This document shows positions 19,019 to 27,558 of a DNA stretch of 64,000 nucleotides, in pieces (position 1 is the first letter of the stretch; each line of letters starts with the position of its first letter). Under the pieces are notes generated by a model. That model saw only the letters and a program-made list of their open reading frames with translations. It was not told where the DNA came from and did not search any database. The translations under genes and the position numbers were made by a program. Origin of the DNA: Tianweitania sediminis (GTDB taxonomy: Bacteria; Pseudomonadota; Alphaproteobacteria; Rhizobiales; Rhizobiaceae); the NCBI RefSeq assembly GCF_017813335.1, contig NZ_JAGIYY010000010.1:113872-177871 (forward strand), in the 5' to 3' direction.

Positions 19019-20468
19019 CCAACATCGCATCAAGATCGAGATACCGCTCGCAATGGGCAGCGAGACCGTCCAAGACACGGTCAACCCCGGCATCGTAGTC
19101 AGCCAGTTGCGACACGCCGCCAAGCTTGGTGAGCCACGCCGCGCGTTGCTCGTCGTCGGCAAAGAAGCCGTGAACATAGGTGCCCGAGACCAGCCCGTCC
19201 GCTGACGTCGCGCCATCCGGCCGCCCATCGCCAAGCGTCGCAAAAGGTCTTTGCATACCTGGTCCCTCGGTGCGCCCGACATGCATCTCGTAGCCGCGGA
19301 ACGAGGTGCCATCGACTGTTACGCCGGCGACCGGATGCAGCGACTTGTTTCCGGTCAGAACCGTGTCGACGTCAAGCAGCCCCAGCGCGTCCACCGTGCC
19401 GGCCGGTCCTTCAATCCCTTGGGGGTCGCTGATCGTGCGCCCCAGCATCTGAAACCCGCCACATAAGCCCAACACGCGACCGCCGCGCCGGATATGAGCG
19501 GCCAGATCCACGCCGAAGCCTGCATCTTGCAGGACCTTGAGGTCGGCGATCGTCGCCTTGGAACCCGGCAACAGAACGAGATCGGCGTCGCCGGGCAGGG
19601 CTGTTCCCGGCCAAACGCGGACGAGTTCAACATCCGGCTCGGCTTCCAGCGGATCAAGGTCATCGAAGTTGGAGATTGAGGGCAGGATTGGGACAGCAAT
19701 GCGCACCTTGCCAGATCCCGCCTTGCGCGCGGACTTAGCCGTCAGCGCCAGCGCATCCTCGGCCGGCAAGCGCCGCGCATCGTCAAAATGCGGCAGCAGA
19801 CCAAAGGCGCGCCAGCCGGTCTGCTCAGCGATTGTGATCATGCCTTCATCAAACAGCGAGGGATCGCCACGAAAGCGATTGACGAGAAACCCGCAGATCA
19901 TCGCGGCGTCCGACGTATCAACCACATGCTTGGTGCCCACCAGGCTCGCAATCACCCCGCCGCGATCAATGTCGCCGATCAGCACCACAGGCACGTCGGC
20001 GGTGCGGGCGAATCCCATGTTGGCGATGTCGTTGGCGCGTAGGTTGACTTCGGATGCGCTGCCCGCACCCTCCACCAGCACAAGATCGGCCTCATTCTTC
20101 AGGCGCCCAAAGCTTTCCAGCACGCGCGGCATCAGGCCTGCCTTCATGGTCTGATACGCGCGCGCATCGGCAGTGCCGACCACCTTGCCCTGCACCACCA
20201 CCTGTGAGCCGACCTGACTTTGCGGCTTCAGAAGGATCGGGTTCATGTGCACCGTCAGCGGCGTGCGGCAGGCTAGCGCCTGCAGCGCTTGCGCCCGGCC
20301 GATCTCGCCGCCGTCGCTGGTGACCGCGGCATTGTTCGACATGTTCTGCGGCTTGAAGGGCCGGACAGTGAACCCGCGCTTCGTGAATGCGCGGCACAGG
20401 CCTGCCACCACCAGCGACTTGCCGACATCCGAGCCGGTGCCTTGGAACATGAGCGCGCGGGCGGTCAT
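19005..20468 (-). CDS. cobQ: Cobyric acid synthase
   Basis: A 487-residue ATP- and glutamine-dependent amidotransferase adding four amides (b, d, e, g) to adenosylcobyrinic acid a,c-diamide. The N-terminal dethiobiotin-synthetase-like domain carries the P-loop GTGSDVGKS (residues 10-18). The C-terminal glutaminase domain has the nucleophile Cys in [11 protein letters not shown] and the HG pair in YVHGFF. It is the last gene of the minus-strand riboswitch operon, 4 bp after cobO. Confidence 0.96.
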   Translation of the reverse strand: MTARALMFQGTGSDVGKSLVVAGLCRAFTKRGFTVRPFKPQNMSNNAAVTSDGGEIGRAQALQALACRTPLTVHMNPILLKPQSQVGSQVVVQGKVVGTADARAYQTMKAGLMPRVLESFGRLKNEADLVLVEGAGSASEVNLRANDIANMGFARTADVPVVLIGDIDRGGVIASLVGTKHVVDTSDAAMICGFLVNRFRGDPSLFDEGMITIAEQTGWRAFGLLPHFDDARRLPAEDALALTAKSARKAGSGKVRIAVPILPSISNFDDLDPLEAEPDVELVRVWPGTALPGDADLVLLPGSKATIADLKVLQDAGFGVDLAAHIRRGGRVLGLCGGFQMLGRTISDPQGIEGPAGTVDALGLLDVDTVLTGNKSLHPVAGVTVDGTSFRGYEMHVGRTEGPGMQRPFATLGDGRPDGATSADGLVSGTYVHGFFADDEQRAAWLTKLGGVSQLADYDAGVDRVLDGLAAHCERYLDLDAMLANAR

Positions 20469-20472
20469 AGAA

Positions 20473-21087
20473 CTAGAACTCGATGCCCTGCTGTGCCTTC
20501 ACGCCGGCTTTGAAATGATGCTTCGTGGCCGTCATCTCGGTAACGAGATCGGCGACCTCGACGAGTGCCGGCTTGGCGTTGCGGCCGGTGACCACGACAT
20601 GCAGATCAGGGCGGCGCGCGGTGAGCGTCGCCACCACCTTTCCGAGGTCGAGATAGTCGTAGCGCAAGGCGATGTTGAGCTCATCCAGGATCACGAGGCC
20701 GATCGTCGGATCCGCCAGCAGTTCCTCCGTTTTTTCCCAGGCGCGTTCGGCCGCCGCGATGTCCCGCTGCAAGTCCTGCGTTTCCCAGGTGAAGCCTTCG
20801 CCCATCGTGTGCCAAACGACCTGGTCGCCAAAGAGCTTAAAGGCGTCCATTTCGCCGGTGTGCCAGGCACCTTTGACATACTGCACCACGCCCACGCGCT
20901 TGCCATAGCCCAGCATCCGCAGAGCAAGCCCGAACGCCGCCGTGGTCTTGCCCTTGCCCGGCCCGGTGTTGACGATCAGCAGGCCTTTTTCGACGGTTTT
21001 CTCCGCAACTTCGGCATCCTGCACCTGCTTGCGTTTTTCCATCTTCGCCTTGTGGCGCGCGGCCTCTGCCTGGTCGATCTCGGTCAT
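20473..21087 (-). CDS. cobO: Cob(I)yrinic acid a,c-diamide adenosyltransferase
   Basis: A 204-residue BtuR/CobO-type corrinoid adenosyltransferase. The P-loop is GPGKGKTT at residues 42-49, followed by [10 protein letters not shown] and [12 protein letters not shown]. It transfers the 5'-deoxyadenosyl group from ATP to reduced cobalt. The start lies 1 bp after the cobP stop, so the two are closely coupled. Confidence 0.96.
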   Translation of the reverse strand: MTEIDQAEAARHKAKMEKRKQVQDAEVAEKTVEKGLLIVNTGPGKGKTTAAFGLALRMLGYGKRVGVVQYVKGAWHTGEMDAFKLFGDQVVWHTMGEGFTWETQDLQRDIAAAERAWEKTEELLADPTIGLVILDELNIALRYDYLDLGKVVATLTARRPDLHVVVTGRNAKPALVEVADLVTEMTATKHHFKAGVKAQQGIEF

Positions 21088-21088
21088 A

Positions 21089-21601
21089 TCACTTCACTTT
21101 CATCGGCAGGCCAGCCACCATGAACAGAACCTCGTCGGCCAATGCCGCGATTTTCTGGTTGAGCCTGCCTTGTTCATCACGGAAGCGGCGTGCCAGCGCA
21201 TTTTCCGGTACGATGGAGAGGCCAACTTCGTTGGAAACGACATGCCACGGGCCCGTCGGCGCAGCCAGCGCGGAGGAAAGCTTGGCAACCGCAGCCTCCA
21301 CGTCGCGCTCCGCCAGCATGATGTTGGTCAGCCAAAGCGTGAGGCAATCCAGCAGAACCGGCGTGCCGGTCGGCAGCGCGTGTAGGGTTTCGGCGAGATC
21401 TAAAGGTGCGTCCAGCGTCTGCCAGCCACCGTCACGCCGGTCGCGATGGTGCTGGATGCGCTCACGCATCTCGCTGTCGAAGGCCTGCGCCGTGGCGATA
21501 TACGTCCAGGGCGCGGGGAGCCTCGTGATCAACTGCTCGGCGTGCAGGCTCTTGCCGGAGCGTGCGCCGCCGAGAAGGAAAGTAAGCCGGGGCGGTGCCA
21601 G
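21089..21601 (-). CDS. cobP: Bifunctional adenosylcobinamide kinase/guanylyltransferase with apparent CTG start
   Basis: About 170 residues of CobP/CobU, which phosphorylates adenosylcobinamide and then transfers GMP. The P-loop GGARSGKS (residues 11-18) and the later VSNEVGLSIVP motif are both present. The coding frame upstream of the P-loop runs back only to the hupE TGA (21610-21608) and contains no ATG, GTG or TTG. The sole plausible start is CTG at 21601. The first canonical codon, TTG 21532, would delete the P-loop. A rare CTG start, a sequence error, or readthrough from the same-frame hupE stop are the options. Confidence 0.85.
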   Translation of the reverse strand: MAPPRLTFLLGGARSGKSLHAEQLITRLPAPWTYIATAQAFDSEMRERIQHHRDRRDGGWQTLDAPLDLAETLHALPTGTPVLLDCLTLWLTNIMLAERDVEAAVAKLSSALAAPTGPWHVVSNEVGLSIVPENALARRFRDEQGRLNQKIAALADEVLFMVAGLPMKVK

Positions 21602-21607
21602 TTCGGA

Positions 21608-22225
21608 TCAGCCCGCCAGGTTGCCAACCAGGGCGGTCAGTCCGACGCCGAACGCCGCGGCTCCAGCGAGGCGGGGCTGCAGGTCGGCCGGGAGCCAGGA
21701 ACGGCTCGACGCAAGACCTGCAACACTGACCGCGAGGGCCGACTGGATGATGGCGAGGCCTGCCAGGTAAGCTATCAACGGGGTCTGCTCAGCTCCAACG
21801 ATCGACTCGCCGAAAGCATAACCGTGGACAATGCCCGCCCCAGCAAAGGCGACGAGCCAAACCGAGCGGCCGGCGCCTGTGCGCGCCAGGGCCAGTGCTG
21901 CGCCGGCACCCAGAGCAGAAAGGGCGATCAGCAGTTCAACGGCGGGAAGATCAAAGGCGCCAAGATGGAGGAGGACGCCCGCAAGCGAAGCGACAACGAA
22001 GGCGATTGGGGCGGCGATGCCCATGCGGGTGACCGCTGCGATCAACCCGGCCGCCACGATAAAGGCGAGGTGATCGATGCCGATCACCGGATGCGCGAGG
22101 CCAGAAACGAAGCCCTGGAAGAAGGTCGAAGGCATTTCGCCGTCCATCGCGTGATGCGCGTAGGCCGGTGCCGCAAACACGGCAGCAGCAAGGAAGGCGG
22201 CGGCGCGGCCGATGCGAAGGGTCAT
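21608..22225 (-). CDS. HupE/UreJ family protein, probable cobalt transporter
   Basis: A 205-residue protein with a signal-like N-terminus ending APAYA, a His-rich HHAMDGEM element, and about six hydrophobic helices, including the family signature GLAHPVIGIDHLAF. HupE/UreJ proteins move nickel or cobalt. Placement directly behind a cobalamin riboswitch and ahead of cob genes argues for cobalt uptake. ATG 22225 is preceded by AGGGAGAAAGG. Confidence 0.88.
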   Translation of the reverse strand: MTLRIGRAAAFLAAAVFAAPAYAHHAMDGEMPSTFFQGFVSGLAHPVIGIDHLAFIVAAGLIAAVTRMGIAAPIAFVVASLAGVLLHLGAFDLPAVELLIALSALGAGAALALARTGAGRSVWLVAFAGAGIVHGYAFGESIVGAEQTPLIAYLAGLAIIQSALAVSVAGLASSRSWLPADLQPRLAGAAAFGVGLTALVGNLAG

Positions 22226-22245
22226 GGTAAGCCTTTCTCCCTCCA

Positions 22246-22278
22246 CCCGAGGGATGTTGTACAAATGTTTGTCTCGGG
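22246..22278 (-). promoter_or_regulatory. Possible expression-platform hairpin before hupE
   Basis: CTCGGG at 22273-22278, in the 3' end of the riboswitch, is complementary to CCCGAG at 22246-22251, which lies a few bases before the hupE Shine-Dalgarno stretch. Pairing would depend on the riboswitch state and could gate ribosome access. No T-run follows, so translational control is the more likely mode. Confidence 0.45.
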
Positions 22279-22450
22279 CAGGTCTCCTGGCTCACGACTC
22301 GGGCGCTTCTGCCGACCTTCCCGGAGTTTCTCCAGTGGCATTCGGCACAGCTTGTCGCTTACAGTTGCGGGGGCAGCCACGGCTTTGGACTACGTCCGCA
22401 CCGCGTTCCCTTTGAACCCCTTGCGGGGACCGTTGACAGGGGAAGCATAG
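22270..22450 (-). ncRNA. Cobalamin riboswitch upstream of hupE-cobP-cobO-cobQ
   Basis: Read on the minus strand, the sequence shows the ordered cobalamin-aptamer blocks: GCCCCCGCAACTGTAAGC, AATGCCACTGG (B12 box core GCCACTG), GGGAAGG and GAGCCAGGAGACCTGC. It lies about 45 nt ahead of the hupE start. Adenosylcobalamin binding would repress the cobalt transporter and late cob genes. Outer boundaries are approximate. Confidence 0.95.
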
Positions 22451-22501
22451 AGCTTTCACGAACGCGTGCAATCCGATTTGCGACATGGAAAGCAGGTCGA
22501 A

Positions 22502-22517
22502 GGGCGCTGCAGCGCCC
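22502..22517. repeat. Perfect 16-bp palindrome between the two riboswitches
   Basis: GGGCGCTGCAGCGCCC is a perfect palindrome in the roughly 106-bp divergent promoter space between the two cobalamin aptamers. It could be a dimeric regulator site or a chance GC-rich palindrome. Confidence 0.5.
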
Positions 22518-22556
22518 GCGTTGACGCCCGTTCTGACAAGTCCTACAAGCGTAAGC

Positions 22557-22731
22557 GACGGTCTGGCGGTTCATCCCCGCCGGCTAAGAGGGAATGCGGT
22601 GCGCGAAAGCCAGTCCGCAGCTGTCCCCGCAACTGTGATCGGGTGAGCGGTTCTTCCGAAAGCCACTGGGCGACGACAAGCCTGGGAAGGCGGAAGGGCG
22701 CAATGATCCGAGAGCCAGGAGACCTGCCGTC
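22557..22731 (+). ncRNA. Cobalamin riboswitch upstream of DUF1636-cobW-cobN operon
   Basis: Conserved aptamer elements appear in order: GAGGGAATGCGGTGC, CCCCGCAACTGTGATC, AAGCCACTGGG, GGGAAGG and GAGCCAGGAGACCTGC. The closing P1 helix can be drawn from GACGG (22557-22561) and CCGTC (22727-22731). It points into the plus-strand cob operon, so this operon and the divergent hupE operon each have their own aptamer. Confidence 0.96.
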
Positions 22732-22786
22732 AGCGAACTGATCCTGAACATGTCCGGCGGGCGATCCGGGCGAGGAGAACGGAATA

Positions 22787-23221
22787 TTGGCGGCAGACTC
22801 ACCCGCAACTTCGATCGTGCCCGGTGCGGCATCCACCACGGCTTGCGAGCCGCCTGCGGTGACTGTCCTTGTGTGCCGGTCCTGCCGTTTGCGGGACATA
22901 CCCGCGGAAGGGGTGCGCCCGGGCTCTCGACTGCTCGACGCGGTTACGAAGGCAGCGGAAAACACCGGTATAACCGTGCAGGGCGTCAGTTGCCTCGCCA
23001 ACTGCCGCCGGGGCGTCAACGTCGCCATGCTGCGCGACGGCGGCTGGAGTTATCTGTTCGGCAAACTCGATGAGGAAAGCGCTGGAGACATCATCGCCGG
23101 CGCAGAACTTTTTGCGACATCTGCAGACCCGTTCATGCCGTTTCGCGGACGTCCCCAAGCCTTGAAGCGCGGCCTGATCGCGCGCATCCCGACATTCGAC
23201 CATTTGAAGGACCTGCCATGA
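22787..23221 (+). CDS. DUF1636 family protein (CobW-associated, ferredoxin-like)
   Basis: A 144-residue protein with a CxxC pair (VCRSCR) and a CLANCRRG motif about 45 residues later. This four-cysteine layout resembles thioredoxin-like 2Fe-2S ferredoxins. DUF1636 proteins are usually found beside cobW and cobN, but their biochemistry is not established; an electron donor or a cobalt-handling role are the obvious options. TTG 22787 is used because AGGAG lies 10 bp upstream. The stop overlaps the cobW start (ATGA). Confidence 0.87.
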   Translation: MAADSPATSIVPGAASTTACEPPAVTVLVCRSCRLRDIPAEGVRPGSRLLDAVTKAAENTGITVQGVSCLANCRRGVNVAMLRDGGWSYLFGKLDEESAGDIIAGAELFATSADPFMPFRGRPQALKRGLIARIPTFDHLKDLP

Positions 23222-24255
23222 GCGTTTCCGCCGGCCGCACTCCCTGCACTGTCGTCACAGGCTTTCTGGGGGCGGGCAAGACCACGCTGCTGCGTTCCAT
23301 GCTGGAGAAGTCAGGAACAAAGCGTATCGCCATCATCGTCAACGAGTTCGGCGACGTCGGGATCGACGGCGAGATCCTGAAAAGCTGCGGCGTCGAAAAC
23401 TGCCCCGACGAGAACATCATTGAACTTGCCAATGGCTGCATCTGCTGCACGGTGGCCGATGATTTCGCACCCGCGCTCGACCAGATCCTGGCGCTGGAGC
23501 CGAAGGTCGATCACATCCTGATCGAGACATCCGGGCTGGCTCTGCCCAAGCCGCTGATTCAGGCCTTCCAGTGGCCGGCGATCAAGAACCGCGTTACCGT
23601 GGACGGCGTCGTTGCCGTGGTTGATGGCCCGGCGCTCGCGGATGGTCGTGTTGCGTCCGACATGGACGCCTTGCAAGCGCAGCGTGCAGCCGACGAGTCG
23701 CTCGACCATGACGACCCCGTTGAAGAAGTATTCGACGACCAGATCGCCTGCGCCGATCTCATCGTGCTTTCGAAAAGCGACCTCCTGGATCCTGAGGCGC
23801 TTCAGCGCGCCGAAGGGCGCATTGCAGACCATCTGCCGCGCGCGGTGAAGATCGTGCCGTCAGCGCATGGCCAGATCGATCCGGCAGTGTTTCTCGGCCT
23901 AGGCCTCGCTGTCGAAGACGACATCGAGAACCGCAAGACCGGCCATGACGGCCATTTCGACCACGAGCATGACGACTTCGACACCTTCATCGTCGAATTG
24001 CCCGCGATCACCGATCCTGATGCGCTTGCGACAAAGGTCGCGAAGGCAGCGGAAAAAGAAAACGTCCTGCGCTTGAAGGGCTTTGCGGAAGTGTCGGGCA
24101 AGCCGATGCGGCTGCTGGTTCAGGCCGTTGGCCCGCGCGTCGCCCATTATTTCGACCGCCCATGGAAGGCAGGAGAAACCCGTGGCACGCGGTTGGTCGT
24201 AATTGGCTTGAAGGGTCTCGACCGCGGCGCCATCGAAGAAATCCTCGCCGCGTAG
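23218..24255 (+). CDS. cobW: Cobalamin biosynthesis GTPase CobW
   Basis: A 345-residue G3E-family metallochaperone GTPase. The P-loop is GFLGAGKTT (residues 15-23), and the metal-binding CxCC motif is CICC at 74-77. An ETSGLALPKP segment follows, and a His-rich linker (HDGHFDHEHDD) precedes the CobW C-terminal domain. It is thought to load cobalt for the CobNST chelatase. The guanine-specificity motif reads SKSD instead of NKxD. It overlaps the upstream DUF1636 gene by 4 bp. Confidence 0.96.
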   Translation: MSVSAGRTPCTVVTGFLGAGKTTLLRSMLEKSGTKRIAIIVNEFGDVGIDGEILKSCGVENCPDENIIELANGCICCTVADDFAPALDQILALEPKVDHILIETSGLALPKPLIQAFQWPAIKNRVTVDGVVAVVDGPALADGRVASDMDALQAQRAADESLDHDDPVEEVFDDQIACADLIVLSKSDLLDPEALQRAEGRIADHLPRAVKIVPSAHGQIDPAVFLGLGLAVEDDIENRKTGHDGHFDHEHDDFDTFIVELPAITDPDALATKVAKAAEKENVLRLKGFAEVSGKPMRLLVQAVGPRVAHYFDRPWKAGETRGTRLVVIGLKGLDRGAIEEILAA

Positions 24256-24267
24256 TACTCTGCCGCC

Positions 24268-27200
24268 ATGCACATCCTTGCAACCACGACCGCTTCGCTG
24301 GATGACCTGATCGAGCCCGTCGATCTGGGCCAGCAGCCTGCGGATTTGGTTGCCCTGTCGTTTTCCGACAGTGACCTTGCCAGTCTCGATCGCGCCGCGA
24401 AGGCCGACGAGGCGCTGCCGGATCTGCGCCTCACGGCACTGCGCGATCTGCGCCATCCGATGTCCGTCGATCTTTGGGTCGACCGCATCGGGTCCCAGGC
24501 CAAGGTCATCGTGGTGCGCGTGCTGGGTGGCTACGACTGGTGGCGCTATGGCTGTGACCGCCTGAGCGAAACTGCCCGCCGCAATGGCGTGAAGCTTGCG
24601 CTGTTGCCCGGCGAATGTCGCGTCGAAGACGAGCGCCTCGCAGCCCTGTCGACGATGGAGCCTGCGGAGCGGCACGCGCTGCTCGCCTGTTTTCGCGAAG
24701 GTGGGCCGGACAACATGCGCCGCGTTGTCGAGCGGATGGCGATGCTGGCCGGCCAAGATCGCGTCGTGGAAGTGGCCGAACCGCTTCCGCGCGCCGGCTT
24801 TCATCGGCCTGTTGAGGCGAGCACTGGATCGCGCGTCCTGATCCTGTTTTACCGCTCGATGCTGCTCGCCGACGATGTCGCACCCATCGATGCGCTTGCC
24901 GACGAACTCGCGGTGCATGGCATGGTGCCCGTGCCGATCTATGTTTCCAGCCTGCGCGACGGGGAGGTGGAGAGTTTCCTGCGCCAGGCTGTTGAGCAGC
25001 ATCGGCCGGCGGCCATCCTCACCGCCACGGCCTTTGCAAGCGGCGCCGAGCCGGGCGCGCAAACGCTGTTTGACACGTTTGGCATCCCTGTGTTCCAGAT
25101 CGTCACCGCCACCACGCGGCGCGAGGCGTGGCAGGACGGCCAGCGCGGCCTGGCGCCGGCTGATCTTGCCATGCATGTCGTTCTGCCCGAGCTCGATGGT
25201 CGCATTCTTGCGGGCGCCATTTCCTTCAAGGAGCCGGGGCTGCTTCCGGGGTCAGCGCAGATCAACCGTCCGGAACCCGACCGCGTCAGGCATGTTGCCA
25301 GTCGCATCGCAAGCTTCCTGCGCCTAGCGCAAACTCCGCGGGCCGAACGGAAGATCACCATCCTCGTGCCGGATTATCCGGGTGCTGCTGGCCGCACCGG
25401 CTATGCCGTAGGACTTGATGTTGCCGGGAGTGTTCTGGCCATGCTCGTCGATCTGCGTGCTGCCGGTTACACGATTGAAGGCATACCCGAGCTTCCGCGC
25501 GAGCTCATGCATCAGATTCAAACTTCGCGGGAGATCGTTGATGTTGCTTTGTATCATGATCATCTTGCCACGATCTCGGAACGCGCGCGGGACAAGCTCG
25601 CTGCAACATGGGGCGAGCCCGAAGCAGAAGCCGAAGACGGTGCCTTCGGTGTTCGTGCCGCTCGATTCGGCAACGTCACCGTAGCTCTTGCGCCCGACCG
25701 TGGTCGCTCGGCCAATCGCCGGGCCGACTATCACGATCCAGCTTTGCCACCACGCCATGCGCTAGTCGCCTTCGGCATGTGGATGCACGACGTGCTCCGC
25801 AGCCACGCGATCATCCATGTCGGCGCGCATGGCACCCTGGAATGGCTCCCGGGGAAAACCGTCGCTTTGTCGCAAGACTGCTTCCCCGAGATCGTTACCC
25901 ACGGGCTGCCGGTCATCTATCCGTTCATCGTTTCCAACCCCGGTGAAGCGGCGCAGGCCAAGCGGCGTATCGCGGCTGTCACGATTGGCCATCTCACCCC
26001 GCCACTGGAAGGCGCCGGACTGAGCGACGAGCAGCAGGAGCTGGAGCGGCTCGTTGATGAATACAGCCAGGCCGACGGCCTCGACCGCCGCCGCCGTGAC
26101 CGCCTCGCGAAGCTGATTGTGGAAACCGCGCAGAAGACCGGGCTGGCAGGCGACGCGGGTGTCGACGCCGCGGATGATCCGGACGCCGCGCTGACGCGTA
26201 TCGACGCCTGGCTCTGCGACCTCAAGGAATTCGCGGTCAAGGACGGCCTGCATATTTTTGGTCGCGCGGCCGGCGACGACCTCATGCGCCGGCACTGCGC
26301 CGAGACCGAACGGGATGCGCTTTTGGCCGCGCTCGACGGCAAGCATGTTCGCCCCGGTCCGGCGGGCGCGCCGGCGCGCGGCCGCACCGACGTTCTGCCC
26401 ACCGGACGCAACCTTTTCACTTCCGATCCGCGCACCCTGCCGACGCCCACCGCCTTTTCGCTGGGGCAAAAGGCGGCTGACGAAGTGCTACGCTCCTTTA
26501 TGCAGGACCACGGCGATTGGCCGCGATCGCTCGTGATCGACCTGTGGGGCAGCGCGTCATTACGCACCGGCGGTGAGGAGATCGCGCAAGGCCTTGCGCT
26601 GATGGGCTGCCGTCCGCAATGGGATCCGGCAACCGGTCGTGTCACGGGCATCGAGGTTCTACCGCCAGCGGCCATGGGACGGCCACGCGTGGATGTGACC
26701 TGGCGCATTTCCGGCCTGTTCCGCGACATGTTTGCCAGCCAGATTGCGCTGCTCGATGCCGCGGTCGCTGCCGTTTCGACCCGCGATGAAGCTGAGGGCG
26801 ACAATCCGCTGGCGGCGTCGCGACGCGCCGGCCAAACCCCAGCCCGCATCTTCGGGTCTGCGCCGGGCACCTATGGTTCCGGCATCGAAGACAAGCTTGC
26901 GTCGGGTGAATGGGACGAACAGGCCGAACTCGGCCAGGCCTATCTCAATGGCGCAGCCTACGCCTTCGGTGGTCATGACGGGGAAGGGCGCTCCGATGCA
27001 ACCTTCGCAGAACGCCTTCTGGACGCCGATCTTCTCGTCCACAGCGCCGACGATCCGGGCCGTGACATCCTGGAAGGCTCGGCCGATGTCGCCTTCATCG
27101 GCGGCTTCGCGGCGGCGGTTAAAGCGCTCGGCGGCAAGGCTGACCTCATCGTGCTTGACACAACGAAGGCCGAGCGCCCGCAGGCGCGTTCGCTGAAACA

Positions 27201-27558
27201 AACCATCGCACGCGCCGTGCGCGCCCGCGCGCTGAACCCCCGCTTTATCGCCGGCCAGATGCGCCACGGCCCGCGCGGCGCATCGGAATTCGCCGAAACC
27301 GTTGATCGTCTTGTCGGGTTTGCCGAAACTACGGATGCCGTGCCCGGCGCTTTGATCGGCGATCTGCATGCCGCTTACGTCGAGGACGAGGCCGTTCGCG
27401 CTTTTCTTCTTCATGAGAACCCCGCCGCTGCCCGCTTCATCGCAGAACGGTTTGCGGCGGCGCGACGTCGCGGCCTGTGGCATCCGCTGCGCAACTCGAC
27501 CGATGACGATCTCGCCACGCTTATTGCGGAAGCGCAGAGTTTGGAGTTCGCGGCATGA
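24268..27558 (+). CDS. cobN: Cobaltochelatase subunit CobN
   Basis: A 1,096-residue large subunit of the ATP-dependent aerobic cobalt chelatase, which inserts cobalt into hydrogenobyrinic acid a,c-diamide. Family landmarks are HVGAHGTLEWLPGK, GLPVIYPFIVSNPGEAAQAKRR, and PARIFGSAPGTYGSGIED towards the C-terminus. It is shorter than P. denitrificans CobN (about 1,275 residues). CobN needs CobS and CobT, which are not in this window. It overlaps cobG by 4 bp. Confidence 0.96.
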   Translation: MHILATTTASLDDLIEPVDLGQQPADLVALSFSDSDLASLDRAAKADEALPDLRLTALRDLRHPMSVDLWVDRIGSQAKVIVVRVLGGYDWWRYGCDRLSETARRNGVKLALLPGECRVEDERLAALSTMEPAERHALLACFREGGPDNMRRVVERMAMLAGQDRVVEVAEPLPRAGFHRPVEASTGSRVLILFYRSMLLADDVAPIDALADELAVHGMVPVPIYVSSLRDGEVESFLRQAVEQHRPAAILTATAFASGAEPGAQTLFDTFGIPVFQIVTATTRREAWQDGQRGLAPADLAMHVVLPELDGRILAGAISFKEPGLLPGSAQINRPEPDRVRHVASRIASFLRLAQTPRAERKITILVPDYPGAAGRTGYAVGLDVAGSVLAMLVDLRAAGYTIEGIPELPRELMHQIQTSREIVDVALYHDHLATISERARDKLAATWGEPEAEAEDGAFGVRAARFGNVTVALAPDRGRSANRRADYHDPALPPRHALVAFGMWMHDVLRSHAIIHVGAHGTLEWLPGKTVALSQDCFPEIVTHGLPVIYPFIVSNPGEAAQAKRRIAAVTIGHLTPPLEGAGLSDEQQELERLVDEYSQADGLDRRRRDRLAKLIVETAQKTGLAGDAGVDAADDPDAALTRIDAWLCDLKEFAVKDGLHIFGRAAGDDLMRRHCAETERDALLAALDGKHVRPGPAGAPARGRTDVLPTGRNLFTSDPRTLPTPTAFSLGQKAADEVLRSFMQDHGDWPRSLVIDLWGSASLRTGGEEIAQGLALMGCRPQWDPATGRVTGIEVLPPAAMGRPRVDVTWRISGLFRDMFASQIALLDAAVAAVSTRDEAEGDNPLAASRRAGQTPARIFGSAPGTYGSGIEDKLASGEWDEQAELGQAYLNGAAYAFGGHDGEGRSDATFAERLLDADLLVHSADDPGRDILEGSADVAFIGGFAAAVKALGGKADLIVLDTTKAERPQARSLKQTIARAVRARALNPRFIAGQMRHGPRGASEFAETVDRLVGFAETTDAVPGALIGDLHAAYVEDEAVRAFLLHENPAAARFIAERFAAARRRGLWHPLRNSTDDDLATLIAEAQSLEFAA

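Noticed and set aside
21446..22450. 334-codon plus-strand frame across hupE and the riboswitch
   Set aside because: It runs antisense to hupE and through a structured RNA, with no recognisable domain.
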